64,000 nucleotides of DNA from Pedobacter zeaxanthinifaciens. GTDB lineage: Bacteria > Bacteroidota > Bacteroidia > Sphingobacteriales > Sphingobacteriaceae. A model generated the notes under the pieces. That model had not been told where the DNA came from. It was given only the letters and a program-made list of their open reading frames with translations, and did no database searches. Positions 44,453-53,871 of the stretch are shown here, one piece after another. The position numbers were made by a program, and so were the translations under genes. Each line of letters begins with the position of its first letter. Position 1 is the stretch's first letter. The stretch covers positions 372,001-436,000 of the forward strand of contig NZ_QMHP01000003.1 in assembly GCF_003313335.1 (NCBI RefSeq), written 5' to 3'.

Positions 44453-46741
44453 TTATTCCCCCTCCGCTAAATACGCTGCAATCGCAATTTTGATTTCACC
44501 AAAGTCGTAAGCTTTACCTACATGGTCGCGTATTTCATTAAGCTTTAAACTTTTCAGTTCCCTTATGGCGTGCAACAAAACCTCTAGCTTATGTTTGGCA
44601 ATCACCTTATCCGCAGTAATTTGATTTTGGGAGATGTAATGCGCCAAATGTCCTTCAATTGTTCCTTTGGTCATTTTACGTTCCAAAGCAATTTCAGCCG
44701 GCGTTTTACCCTCGTTAAACAAAGCTAAAGTAACCTCTTTCGTATCTATCTTTGGCTTTTTCTCCTTTTCTACTTTCTTTCTGAACCTGCTTATTGGTGT
44801 ACTTTCCTCCCTTTCCAACTGCTCCTTATCTGGCAAGCTACGGGCCTTTTTCATTTGCTCTTCACGCTTAGCCAAACCAAACAATGCATTTAAGCTTTCT
44901 TTGCTCAACTCCTGATTTGACACTTTTGCACTTAGCATTTCTTTAGCTCGCACCACTTTTTTAAACTGCTCGTAGTACATTGCTTCCAAATCTAGCAGTT
45001 CATTTAAGTATTCCTTCGTTTGCTTTTGCTGTTTTACCAACTCAATATGATCAAAAATAAGTTCGCTTTGCGAGCTCAATATTGGCTGAAAATAATTTGC
45101 ACCAGCCTCCACCCTTTCAATTAACTTGGTGAAATCATTGGTTTCGTTAGGTATAAAAAGTTGGTCAAGTTGCTTCAAAAATTTATCAGCATGTACTTTG
45201 GCAGCTATCAAATTTTGTTGAAGCTGCGTGGCCCAAAGTAAATGCGTTTGTTTTACTGATCGTTTTTCATCCTTACTATAACTAAACACATGCTCATAAA
45301 CAAAATTGTCCAACAAGCTAAAATCAAATGCCTGTAATAAAGATTGCTTCAAAAACAAATCAGCCTCTCTAACCACTTGCGTTAACAAACTTTCCTGCTG
45401 TTCTTTGGTACGCGAATAGTAGGCCACATTCTGATCGGCCTTCATTCCTCTGCTATTCAAATGCGAAGTAAGCACCAAACCATCCAATGAGCGCAAACGA
45501 GAAAGCGCAACGTAAATTTGTCCCGGGGCAAAGGCATCACCAATATCAACTATAGCTTTATCAAACGTTAAACCCTGACTTTTATGAACCGTAATTGCCC
45601 AAGCTAGCTTTAAAGGATATTGTGTAAAAGTGCCAATCTCTTCCTCTTCAATTTCGTTGGTACTTTTGTTAGTAGTGTACCTGATGTTTTTCCAAATGTA
45701 GCGCTCCACGTTAATAGGATACGTATTCCCTTCGGGCAAAACCTCAATGCTATCGCTTTTTAAAGCAGTAACCACAGCCAACTTGCCATTAAAAAACCGC
45801 TGTTCGCCCGTTTGGTCATTTTTAATGAACATCACTTGGGCACCAACTTTCAGTTCCAAAGTTTTCTCCAAAGGAAATGCACTCTCAGGAAACTCCTTTT
45901 CAATAGTCGACGTGTAGCTATAAGTTCTTCCCGCTAACTCCGCTAAGGCATGCTTGTTCATTGCATCTGCCTTGCTATTGTGTGTGGTTAGGGTAATGTA
46001 GTTTTCGTTGATATCGGGCTTAAAATTTTCTCGGTAATGACTTTTAAGCAAAGCGATATCCTTTTCGGTAGGCGTATTATTGCGTAAGTTATTCAGCAGA
46101 TCTACAAAAGTTTGGTCAGATTGACGGTAGATTTTATCTAACTCAATATAAATTGGCGGATGACTTTGTAGGCATAAGGCATCAAAGAAAAACGGACTTT
46201 GATAAAATTTAGCTAACAGCTCCTGTTCCTGATTTTTAACCACAGGCGGCAGCTGATACAAATCGCCAATAAACAGCAGCTGAACACCACCAAAATTTTG
46301 GTTGTTTTTGCGCACATACCTAAGCACAAAATCAATGGCATCCAACAAATCAGCACGCAACATACTTACCTCGTCGATAATCAGAAGCTCCAAATCAAGT
46401 AAAATACGGCGCTTAACGGCATTCATGCTCAAATGGCGCACAATGCTTTTAGGGGTATTGTACGGCACGCCTGATGGCAAATCCTGATTAGGCACAATAC
46501 GAGGAACAAAAGCACCAAATGGCAGTTGAAATAACGAGTGTATGGTTACACCGGCCGCATTAATAGCAGCAATGCCGGTGGGCGCTACAATCACGCTACG
46601 TTTGTGCGTTCGCGAAATAATGCCACGCAAAAAGGTAGTTTTTCCCGTTCCGGCCTTCCCTGTTAAAAAGATGTGCCGCGAAGTTTGATTGATGAATCTA
46701 GCTGCAAGTTCGGCAGGCTGAAGCTGTTCGTTTTCTTCCAA
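44453..46741 (-). CDS. PIF1/RecD-like SF1B helicase with C-terminal helix-turn-helix region
   Basis: A 762-residue ATP-dependent DNA helicase. Motifs in order are Walker A 'GKAGTGKT' (28-35), 'APTGIAAINAAGVTIHSLF', Walker B 'LLIIDEVSML' (119-128), 'GDLYQLPPV', and the late motifs 'WAITVHKSQGLTFDKAIVDI' and 'YVALSRLRSLDGLVLTS' of the PIF1/RecD group. A long helical region follows, then a winged or HTH-type element ('EGKTPAEIALERKMTKGTIEGHLAHYI', about 685-715) similar to the C-terminal HTH seen in RecQ-associated proteins. The start is TTG, as an in-frame stop lies just upstream. Role inferred: replication or recombination fork processing. Confidence 0.9.
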   Translation of the reverse strand: MEENEQLQPAELAARFINQTSRHIFLTGKAGTGKTTFLRGIISRTHKRSVIVAPTGIAAINAAGVTIHSLFQLPFGAFVPRIVPNQDLPSGVPYNTPKSIVRHLSMNAVKRRILLDLELLIIDEVSMLRADLLDAIDFVLRYVRKNNQNFGGVQLLFIGDLYQLPPVVKNQEQELLAKFYQSPFFFDALCLQSHPPIYIELDKIYRQSDQTFVDLLNNLRNNTPTEKDIALLKSHYRENFKPDINENYITLTTHNSKADAMNKHALAELAGRTYSYTSTIEKEFPESAFPLEKTLELKVGAQVMFIKNDQTGEQRFFNGKLAVVTALKSDSIEVLPEGNTYPINVERYIWKNIRYTTNKSTNEIEEEEIGTFTQYPLKLAWAITVHKSQGLTFDKAIVDIGDAFAPGQIYVALSRLRSLDGLVLTSHLNSRGMKADQNVAYYSRTKEQQESLLTQVVREADLFLKQSLLQAFDFSLLDNFVYEHVFSYSKDEKRSVKQTHLLWATQLQQNLIAAKVHADKFLKQLDQLFIPNETNDFTKLIERVEAGANYFQPILSSQSELIFDHIELVKQQKQTKEYLNELLDLEAMYYEQFKKVVRAKEMLSAKVSNQELSKESLNALFGLAKREEQMKKARSLPDKEQLEREESTPISRFRKKVEKEKKPKIDTKEVTLALFNEGKTPAEIALERKMTKGTIEGHLAHYISQNQITADKVIAKHKLEVLLHAIRELKSLKLNEIRDHVGKAYDFGEIKIAIAAYLAEGE

Positions 46742-46777
46742 GGCTTTTGTTTAAATGACACGATGTTGTTTAAAGTA

Positions 46778-46785
46778 CAAATTTA
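46778..46785 (-). promoter_or_regulatory. TAnnTTTG -7 box for the helicase gene
   Basis: The minus strand reads TAAATTTG, a perfect match, 36 bases before the TTG start. Confidence 0.45.
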
Positions 46786-46932
46786 GTGTTAATCAGCAGC
46801 TTTTTTGTTAAAAAATCCTGCAACTAAAAGGAGTAATCAGCAAAGCCGCTTACTTAAATAATGTTAAAATTGTTAAAGACTAATAAAACTAAAATTTTAG
46901 TTCATATATTAGCAATTCATCAAACTAAACAA

Positions 46933-49725
46933 ATGAAGAAAACGTTTCTCTCTCTCATCATCTTGTTGCTATTTACTGTAGTAGCAAAAGCGCAAAGCAA
47001 CTCAGTAAAAGGCTTCATTATCGATCTCTCATCAAACGCAAAATTGCACAACGCTACAGTAAGTGTGCTTAACGCAAAGGATTCTACACTCTACAAGTTT
47101 ACTAGGGCCGCTCAAAATGGCAGTTTTAGTTTCCAAAACGTTAAAAAAGGCAACTTTATCCTTCTGGTTACTTATCCTGAGTATGCTGATTTTGTCAATA
47201 AGTTCGCTATCGATTCCGTTAATAATGAAATTGATTTTAATGCCATTGACATGAAAACGAAAGCAAAACTACTGAACGAAGTAATTATTAAGGGACAAGC
47301 TGCGGCAATAAAAATTAAAGGTGATACCACTGAATTTAATGCCGCAGCTTACAAAATACAGCCTAATGACAGGGTGGAAGATTTGCTGAAAAAATTCCCT
47401 GGAGTGACTGTGGATGCGCAAGGAAAAATTACTGCACAAGGAAAAACGGTTGAAAAAGTTTTAGTAGATGGTGAAGAGTTTTTTGGGGATGATCCAACTT
47501 TGGTAACCAAAAACTTAAGGGCTGACATGGTGGATAAAGTACAGCTGTTTGAGAAATCGAGCGATCAGGCTGCCTTTACCGGCGTAGACGACGGAGAAAA
47601 AAAGCAGACCTTAAATATTGTTTTGAAAGAGGATAAGAAGCAGGGGTATTTTGGGAAAGTGGATGTTGGTTATGGTACCGATGATTTTTATCAAGTTCAA
47701 GCTATGATCAACAAGTTCAAGAACAAGGAAAAAATAGCGGCGTATTTTACCTCAAGCAATACCGGAAAAACTGGATTAGGTTGGGATGATGCTGGGAAAT
47801 ACGGTTCATCAGGCAATATGGAGGTAAGTGACGATGGCATGATTTACATTGGAGGCTTTGATGATTTAGATGACGGCGGACGGTATTGGGGCGAAGGTAT
47901 CCCGCTTGCCAATAACGGAGGCTTACATTACGAAAACAAATGGAATAGCGATAAGCAAAGCATCAATGCCAATTATAAAGCTGGCGGCTTAAATGTAAAA
48001 ATCAATAAAAACACCATTAACCAACGTAACTTACCCAATGCTATTTTTAATACTAATACCGACCAAATTACAGATAACGACACTTTTAGGCAAAAAATTG
48101 ATGCTACCTACAATATCAAAATAGATACAACATCGACCTTAAAAGTAGTAGTTGATGCAACGCTAAAAAATACCGAAAGCAATGTAATCAACAACTCTAC
48201 TGGACGAAGGGGCGATAACTCTTTACTTAACATCTCCGATCGGAACACAACCAACGAAGGAAAGCAACAATTGTTTAACTTAAACGCATTGTACACCAAA
48301 AAGCTTAAAAAAACTGGGCGAAACTATACTGTTAACATCAGCCAAAATTACTCCCAAATAAATAGTGAAGGTTACTTGAAATCTTTCAATAGATTTTATG
48401 ACGAAAGCGAAAACGAGAAACTTGCCGAGCGTCAGAACATAGATCAATTGAAAGACGACGATATTTTAACCAATAAACTAGCAACCAACATTACCTACAC
48501 TGAGCCACTGTCTAAATTTTTTAATTTAGTAGCAAATTATGGCTTAACATACACGAGCAGTAAATCAGATCGTGCAACTTACGACGCCAGTACGCCAGGA
48601 GTTTACAACAATTTAAACGCAGAATTTAGCAACAACTTTGAGGCTGATCAATTATTAAATCAGTTGGGCGCTATTTTCAACTATAAAAAGGGCAAACAAG
48701 TAATCACCTTTGGTACAAAAACCAGTTTCATCAACTTTGACCAAACGGAGGTTTACCGCAATACCAACTTTAAAAGGAACTTTACTAATTGGTTGCCACA
48801 GGCCTCTTATCAGTATAAATTTTCCGCACAAAAATCAGTTAACGTGAGCTATAACGGGTCAAATACGCAACCAAGCGTAACCCAGTTACAACCCGTTAGA
48901 ACAAATGATGACCCTTTAAATATTGTGGAGGGAAATGAAAACTTAAGACCTTCGTACAACAACCGCATTTCAGTAAGGTATAACAGCTACAAGGTAATCA
49001 GCAACAAAAGTTTTTATGTTAATGGCAGCTTTAATTTTACAAATAATCAAATTGTGAGCAACAACATTACTGATGTAAACGGAAAAACCACCTATAAATC
49101 AGTAAACTTGGACAGCCAAACCCCATTCAACTATTACGTTTACAGTGGCTATTCTCGAAAATTTTCATTCTTAGGCGATATCAATGCAGGTGTTGGCTTA
49201 GGCTCTAACGGTACAAGATCCTATAACTATGTTAATGGAGAACTCAATACCACCAATAGTGTAACGTATCGGCCATCTATCAACATGAATAAGTATAGTG
49301 ATAAGGGGCAATTTTATTTTTCCTTTGGGCCAACTTACAACTCACAGCAGGCTTCATTACAACAACAAAACAACAATAAAGGCTGGGGATACGATGGTTA
49401 CCTGGATTTAAATTTCAAGCTCCCTAAAAAAATCTCGATAACAGCAAACTCAGAATATATTTATCAGCCTAGCACCACTTCTTTTGATAATAAGCTGGAA
49501 CGTTTGGTAATTAATGCATCGCTTACGAAAGCCTTTTTTAAAGAAGAAAAGTTAAAATTAATGTTCAGCGCCAATGATATTCTTAAACAAAATATTGGCT
49601 TTAGAAGGGTTGCTTCAAGCAATTCTATTATACAAACTACTTATAACAACATCAGTCGCTACTTTTTATTTTCTGTGATATGGGATTTTAACAAGATGGG
49701 CGGCGGCACTCCAAAAACAAATTAA
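46933..49725 (+). CDS. Outer-membrane beta-barrel protein (TonB-receptor type)
   Basis: A 930-residue outer-membrane protein. The ATG at 46933 is preferred: the longer frame from 46861 adds 24 residues before 'MKKTFLSLIILLLFTVVAKAQ', a clean signal peptide. A carboxypeptidase-like domain (about 23-105) and a plug-like segment ('DRVEDLLKKFPGVTVDAQGK', 'KVLVDGEEFFGDDPTLV') follow, then a long strand-rich barrel rich in Asn, Tyr and Phe. This matches the OMP_b-brl class of TonB-dependent-receptor-like proteins that partner with GLPGLI proteins. The stop is 11 bases before the GLPGLI gene, so they form an operon. The ligand is unknown. Confidence 0.9.
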   Translation: MKKTFLSLIILLLFTVVAKAQSNSVKGFIIDLSSNAKLHNATVSVLNAKDSTLYKFTRAAQNGSFSFQNVKKGNFILLVTYPEYADFVNKFAIDSVNNEIDFNAIDMKTKAKLLNEVIIKGQAAAIKIKGDTTEFNAAAYKIQPNDRVEDLLKKFPGVTVDAQGKITAQGKTVEKVLVDGEEFFGDDPTLVTKNLRADMVDKVQLFEKSSDQAAFTGVDDGEKKQTLNIVLKEDKKQGYFGKVDVGYGTDDFYQVQAMINKFKNKEKIAAYFTSSNTGKTGLGWDDAGKYGSSGNMEVSDDGMIYIGGFDDLDDGGRYWGEGIPLANNGGLHYENKWNSDKQSINANYKAGGLNVKINKNTINQRNLPNAIFNTNTDQITDNDTFRQKIDATYNIKIDTTSTLKVVVDATLKNTESNVINNSTGRRGDNSLLNISDRNTTNEGKQQLFNLNALYTKKLKKTGRNYTVNISQNYSQINSEGYLKSFNRFYDESENEKLAERQNIDQLKDDDILTNKLATNITYTEPLSKFFNLVANYGLTYTSSKSDRATYDASTPGVYNNLNAEFSNNFEADQLLNQLGAIFNYKKGKQVITFGTKTSFINFDQTEVYRNTNFKRNFTNWLPQASYQYKFSAQKSVNVSYNGSNTQPSVTQLQPVRTNDDPLNIVEGNENLRPSYNNRISVRYNSYKVISNKSFYVNGSFNFTNNQIVSNNITDVNGKTTYKSVNLDSQTPFNYYVYSGYSRKFSFLGDINAGVGLGSNGTRSYNYVNGELNTTNSVTYRPSINMNKYSDKGQFYFSFGPTYNSQQASLQQQNNNKGWGYDGYLDLNFKLPKKISITANSEYIYQPSTTSFDNKLERLVINASLTKAFFKEEKLKLMFSANDILKQNIGFRRVASSNSIIQTTYNNISRYFLFSVIWDFNKMGGGTPKTN

Positions 49726-49736
49726 TTCTCTACAAA

Positions 49737-50519
49737 ATGAATGTGATCAAATACCTCAGCTTTGCAAGTTTATTTTTTTTAAGCTTTAAATCGAGCGCAC
49801 AAAATGTACGCTTTGTTACGCAAGGCACCATCGAATATGAAAAACGAGTAAATGCCTACGCCCTCATCAAACAGCAACTTAAACTTTGGGATGATGATTC
49901 GTTCTCGGCATCAGCTTTTGAGAGCTACCAAAAAAACAATCCACAGTTTAAAGTTGCAAAAAGCAAGCTGGTTTTCTCCAATCAAACTACTGCTTTTATA
50001 CCTGAAGAGGATGCCGTAGCTCCATCAAATAGTTGGTTTTCAAACATGATTGAGTTCAAACAAGCTAACCATGTTTTAAGTAACCTGGCCACGGGCACCA
50101 GTAAAATAGCTAAAAAAGTATATGAAGAAACCTATTTGGTTAGTGATAGTATCAGGAAAATCAACTGGAAAATAACAGATGAGTTTAGGAATATAGCCGG
50201 TTACAATTGCCGTCGTGCAAATGCCGTGGTAATGGATTCCGTTTACGTAGTAGCCTTTTATGCTGAAGAAATTGCCGTTAGCGGTGGCCCCGAATCTTTT
50301 AGTGGTTTACCGGGCATGATTTTAGGCTTGGCTTTACCACATGACCATGTTACTTGGTTTGCAACTTCGGTTACTGATACGCCCGTTACAGATGATAAAC
50401 TGAAAATTCCAACCAAGGGAAAGGCAGTGAATAATACCCAACTTTACGACATTTTAAAGAAAGCACTGAAAGATTGGGGTAAATCTGCCAATCAGACCTT
50501 CAAGTGGACCATGCTTTAA
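49737..50519 (+). CDS. GLPGLI family protein
   Basis: A 260-residue exported protein with a signal peptide (about 1-21, 'FFLSFKSSAQ') and the family-defining motif, here 'SGLPGMILGL' (about 193-202), preceded by 'WKITDEFRNIAGYNCRRAN' and 'VVAFYAEEIAVSGGPESF'. GLPGLI proteins are restricted to Bacteroidota and commonly sit beside outer-membrane barrel genes, as here; their biochemical role is not settled (a substrate-binding or maturation role is often guessed). It is second gene of a two-gene operon and is followed by a strong terminator. Confidence 0.92.
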   Translation: MNVIKYLSFASLFFLSFKSSAQNVRFVTQGTIEYEKRVNAYALIKQQLKLWDDDSFSASAFESYQKNNPQFKVAKSKLVFSNQTTAFIPEEDAVAPSNSWFSNMIEFKQANHVLSNLATGTSKIAKKVYEETYLVSDSIRKINWKITDEFRNIAGYNCRRANAVVMDSVYVVAFYAEEIAVSGGPESFSGLPGMILGLALPHDHVTWFATSVTDTPVTDDKLKIPTKGKAVNNTQLYDILKKALKDWGKSANQTFKWTML

Positions 50520-50535
50520 TTAGAAGCATTGTTTT

Positions 50536-50579
50536 AAAAATCGGTTAGCTCGCAGCTTTGCTAGTTAGCCGATTTTTTT
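50536..50579 (+). terminator. Intrinsic terminator after the GLPGLI gene
   Basis: AAAAATCGG pairs with CCGATTTTT at the base of a longer hairpin, with T residues after the stem. Confidence 0.85.
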
Positions 50580-50680
50580 ATCCTTCTTTTTAAGAATTTT
50601 TTGCTGTTAAAATAAGGAAATATTGATTTTATTTAAGTAAAAACGTGGGCGATACAGCAATTGGCAATCGCTTCAACTGT

Positions 50681-51376
50681 TCAATTTACTACTAACTTAT
50701 AACCCTTGCCATGTACATTAATAATTTCAACTTTAGCATCTTCCTTTAAGTACTTCCGCAGTTTGCTTAGGAAAACATCCATACTACGCCCGTTGAAATA
50801 ATTATCATCATGCCAAATACTGATTAGTGCCTCCTCTCTGGTTAATACACTATTTTTCTTTAGGCAAAGTAACCTCAGCAGCTCAGCTTCTTTGGTTGAT
50901 AGCTTCTGTTGACTTCCGTTAAAATGGATAAGTTGGGTAGTATAATCGAATGTGTAGTTTCCTATTTCAAACTGTTTTGGCTCTTCCTCCTGACCGGCTT
51001 GAGCCGATGAAACTCTTTTCAGCAAAGCGTTAATACGTAACAAAAGCTCTTCAATCCTGAACGGTTTGGTAATATAATCATCACCACCCAGATCATAAGC
51101 GGCAGCCTTATCTTCCATCATTGATTTAGCCGTAGCAAAAATAATAGGAACGCGTTGGTCTATTTTTCTGATTTCGGCCCCTAATGTGAATCCGTCCTTT
51201 TTTGGCATCATCACATCGAGGATACAAAGATCAAAAGTTTGTTTTGCAAAGGCAGCTAGCCCTTCCTCCCCATCAGCACATAGCACTACGTCAAAATTAC
51301 CTTTAATTTGTAGGTAATCTTGCAAAAGCAAACCTAAATTCGGATCATCTTCAACCAACAATATTTTTTTCATCAA
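50681..51376 (-). CDS. OmpR/PhoB-family response regulator
   Basis: A 231-residue regulator: receiver domain (about 3-118) with acidic pocket 'EDD' (9-11) and phospho-acceptor Asp54 ('LCILDVMMPKKDG'), then a winged-helix DNA-binding domain (about 140-231, 'LSTKEAELLRLLCLKKNSVLTREEAL', 'VFLSKLRKYL'). It lies 69 bp downstream of the histidine kinase gene and is probably co-transcribed with it. It resembles RprY-type regulators of Bacteroidota; targets are unknown, and the adjacent barrel/GLPGLI operon is a possible one. Confidence 0.93.
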   Translation of the reverse strand: MMKKILLVEDDPNLGLLLQDYLQIKGNFDVVLCADGEEGLAAFAKQTFDLCILDVMMPKKDGFTLGAEIRKIDQRVPIIFATAKSMMEDKAAAYDLGGDDYITKPFRIEELLLRINALLKRVSSAQAGQEEEPKQFEIGNYTFDYTTQLIHFNGSQQKLSTKEAELLRLLCLKKNSVLTREEALISIWHDDNYFNGRSMDVFLSKLRKYLKEDAKVEIINVHGKGYKLVVN

Positions 51377-51445
51377 TTTTCTATTTAACGGTAAAAAACC
51401 ACAGCGCTTAATTTTTTTTTAGGCAACTAAGTGCGATAGCTTTTA

Positions 51446-53290
51446 TTAATTGCTTAATTTAAATGGCAGATAAATGGTAAAAGTCGTCCCTTTATCTTTT
51501 TCACTATTTACTTTGATATTGCCGTTCATTTGTTCAACAATATCGCTCACATAGCTTAGCCCCAAACCAAAACCTTTTACATCGTGCAAATTACCTGTAG
51601 GCACCCTGTAAAACTGGTCAAATATACGTTTAGCCTGATCTTTGGTCATGCCAATACCTTCATCACTTACCTCAACAACAATTCCGTTGGCCTGGTTCTT
51701 AGTTTTTATGCTAATTACTGGAGTTTGCGGACTGTATTTGTTCGCATTATCCACTAAATTGTAAATCATATTGGATAGATGCAGCTCATCACCTATTACC
51801 AAATCATTTGCTGCCTCTAATTGTAAATCAACCTGCGCATTCTTTTTTTGCAACTGCAGGCTCATACTATCCACCACAACAGCAATCAAATCATTCATAT
51901 TAACTGGATTGCGTTCCAATTTGAGTTCTTTTTTATCCAGCTTAGCCACGTTAAGCACTCGTTCAATATGATTGCCCAACCTTACGTTTTCATCATAAAT
52001 AATTCCCGCTAAACGGTTAATGCGGGCTTTATCTGGAGTCAAATCTGGATCCTTCAATGCTTCGCTGGCAATCATAATAGTTGCTACCGGCGTTTTGAAC
52101 TCATGCGTCATGTTATTAATGAAATCCGTTTTCATTTCCGACAGCTTCTTTTGCCTGATAATGGCATAGATAGTGTAAGCAAAAATGGAAACCAACACCA
52201 AAAGCAAGCCAATAGATGACGCCAAGGTAACGAACATATTGTTGAAGATCAGCGAGTTTTTATTAGGAAAACTAACGTAAAGCATGCCTGGATCTTTGAT
52301 CATCAAATCGTTGCTAAAAATAACTGTGCTAAATGTATTTTTTGGCAACACTTGTCCACTTGGCAAAGAAACGTTGCGGTAAATTACTTTACCTGTATTT
52401 TGCGATGGCGTAACCCAGTAGTTATAAGCTAAATCGATATTCCTACTAAGCAGTTCCTTTTTTATGAGTGTATCAACAATTTCCTGGCTAGGCATTCTTT
52501 CCACAAGTGGGATGTCTTTTGTAGCCATTTCCTTTGCAACATCCTGCAACAACCGCACATTGCTTCTATTGTTAAGCAGGCTAACCGTATCTGCATAGAG
52601 CCGCTCAAGCTCCATTTTATAATTGTGCTCTGCCTTAGACTCCTCTAATTTAAACTTCACTTTCAACTCGGGCTCAATAGTTGGCAAAATGATAAATTGA
52701 GGCCTAAAATCAGCAGGACTATAAGCTAGGTAAATGATGGAATCGGGCAGGTTGTTTAACCTAATTACTGGCCTTTTTCGATTAAAATTAGCGGAAACTT
52801 TGCGCCCAACAATCACACCATCAGCTGTTCTGAATTCATCAATTTTATAAGTAAGTGTGTTTTTATTCGGGTTAGGATTAGACAATATCGCATAATCTTC
52901 CTCGCTGATAATTTCAGGTTTGAGGTAATTAGCCTGAATAATGCTGTCTTGTTCGCTTAGGTATTTAAAGATTTGCTGCTGCTGTTTAAGCATTCTACGA
53001 GCTTTATTTTCTTTATAGCGTTCCTTAAATGCAACAATGCTATCTGTTTTGCTACGTATGTTGCTAACTTCCAACTCTTTCAGCTCAACATCTCTTTTAT
53101 TAAATCGATTGATGACGTTTTTCTTTTGAATTTTGTTAACCACCGCCGTTAGTGCCTGGTTAACGTCTTGCTCAAATAACTGTGATTTTAGATTGTACGA
53201 CTCCCTTATGTAATACATTTGCATTACAAAAACGCCTAGCAGTGCTAAGGTCATTAGGGCTGTAATTATCCAAAGGCTCTTCTTCTTCAT
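51446..53290 (-). CDS. Membrane sensor histidine kinase without HAMP (RprX-like)
   Basis: A 614-residue kinase. The first membrane helix is at about 5-25, followed by a large, charged periplasmic region (about 26-350) rich in Lys/Arg and helical, and a second helix at about 352-376. The HisKA domain has phospho-acceptor His396 ('NNMTHEFKTP') and the HATPase domain has 'NLVDNANKYS', 'VSDEGIGMT' and 'GFGLGLSYV'. No HAMP linker is evident between the second helix and the H box. It is upstream of its response regulator in one operon and has a TAnnTTTG box at 53301-53308. The signal is unknown. Confidence 0.92.
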   Translation of the reverse strand: MKKKSLWIITALMTLALLGVFVMQMYYIRESYNLKSQLFEQDVNQALTAVVNKIQKKNVINRFNKRDVELKELEVSNIRSKTDSIVAFKERYKENKARRMLKQQQQIFKYLSEQDSIIQANYLKPEIISEEDYAILSNPNPNKNTLTYKIDEFRTADGVIVGRKVSANFNRKRPVIRLNNLPDSIIYLAYSPADFRPQFIILPTIEPELKVKFKLEESKAEHNYKMELERLYADTVSLLNNRSNVRLLQDVAKEMATKDIPLVERMPSQEIVDTLIKKELLSRNIDLAYNYWVTPSQNTGKVIYRNVSLPSGQVLPKNTFSTVIFSNDLMIKDPGMLYVSFPNKNSLIFNNMFVTLASSIGLLLVLVSIFAYTIYAIIRQKKLSEMKTDFINNMTHEFKTPVATIMIASEALKDPDLTPDKARINRLAGIIYDENVRLGNHIERVLNVAKLDKKELKLERNPVNMNDLIAVVVDSMSLQLQKKNAQVDLQLEAANDLVIGDELHLSNMIYNLVDNANKYSPQTPVISIKTKNQANGIVVEVSDEGIGMTKDQAKRIFDQFYRVPTGNLHDVKGFGLGLSYVSDIVEQMNGNIKVNSEKDKGTTFTIYLPFKLSN

Positions 53291-53300
53291 GCCAACATAT

Positions 53301-53308
53301 CAAAGTTA
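53301..53308 (-). promoter_or_regulatory. TAnnTTTG -7 box for the sensor kinase operon
   Basis: The minus strand reads TAACTTTG, a perfect match, 10 bases before the ATG. Confidence 0.5.
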
Positions 53309-53363
53309 AGTAACACCACTACAAAACCGACTACCCTTTAACACTTTTTAACACAAGCAGAAA

Positions 53364-53397
53364 CAAAAAAACCGCTCAGTATCAATTACTGAACGGT
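53364..53397 (-). terminator. Intrinsic terminator of the DUF3127 gene
   Basis: ACCG-C-TCAGT pairs with ACTGA-A-CGGT around a short loop; on the minus strand it is followed by a T run (A run at 53364-53370). Confidence 0.88.
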
Positions 53398-53430
53398 CTA
53401 ATATGATGTTTATTCTCTTAAAAAGCGCTA

Positions 53431-53805
53431 TTAAAAAGGCAAATCGTCATCTTCGCCAGCAGCTGTGTTCACATCTACCGGAGCAGCATATTGAGGGGCA
53501 GCAGCAGGGGCAGCGCCAGCACCATTAGCCAATGAAGTGATGCGCCAAACAACTAAACTATTAAAATAGGAAGTAACGCCATCTTTATTTGTCCAAGGAC
53601 GACCACGTAAATTGAACGACACCTCTATCTCATCTCCTGCTTTAAGTGTATCAAACAATGCAGTTTTATCTTGTAAAGCCTCAAACCTAATATACTCTGG
53701 GTAAGTAGGATTTTCTGCGTATTCAACAATTAAATCACGTTTTTTAAACGTCTCGCTCACTTGCTGTATGGCACCAATTTCGTGCACCTTCCCTTTAATT
53801 TCCAT
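53431..53805 (-). CDS. DUF3127 (OB-fold-like, SSB-resembling) protein
   Basis: A 124-residue protein. The ATG at 53805 is preferred: the open frame extends to 53889, but the family begins 'MEIKGKVHEIGAIQQVSETF'. Strands 'FKKRDLIVEYAENPTYPEYI', 'AGDEIEVSFNLRGRPW' and a conserved 'SYFNSLVVWRI' follow, then an Ala/Pro-rich linker and an acidic C-terminal tip 'AGEDDDLPF'. Layout and acidic tip resemble single-stranded DNA-binding proteins, whose tail recruits partners. DUF3127 itself has no firm function. It is divergent from the RNA methyltransferase gene, with 66 bp between starts. Confidence 0.88.
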   Translation of the reverse strand: MEIKGKVHEIGAIQQVSETFKKRDLIVEYAENPTYPEYIRFEALQDKTALFDTLKAGDEIEVSFNLRGRPWTNKDGVTSYFNSLVVWRITSLANGAGAAPAAAPQYAAPVDVNTAAGEDDDLPF

Positions 53806-53871
53806 ATCTGTACTAATATATTTCTCTTCCTCCCAAATCTCTATATTTTTATTGATAACTTCGCAAATCAT

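Noticed and set aside
53761..53871. N-terminal extension of the RNA methyltransferase
   Set aside because: The extra 37 residues overlap the divergent DUF3127 start and do not resemble a THUMP protein N-terminus; the ATG at 53872 fits the family.
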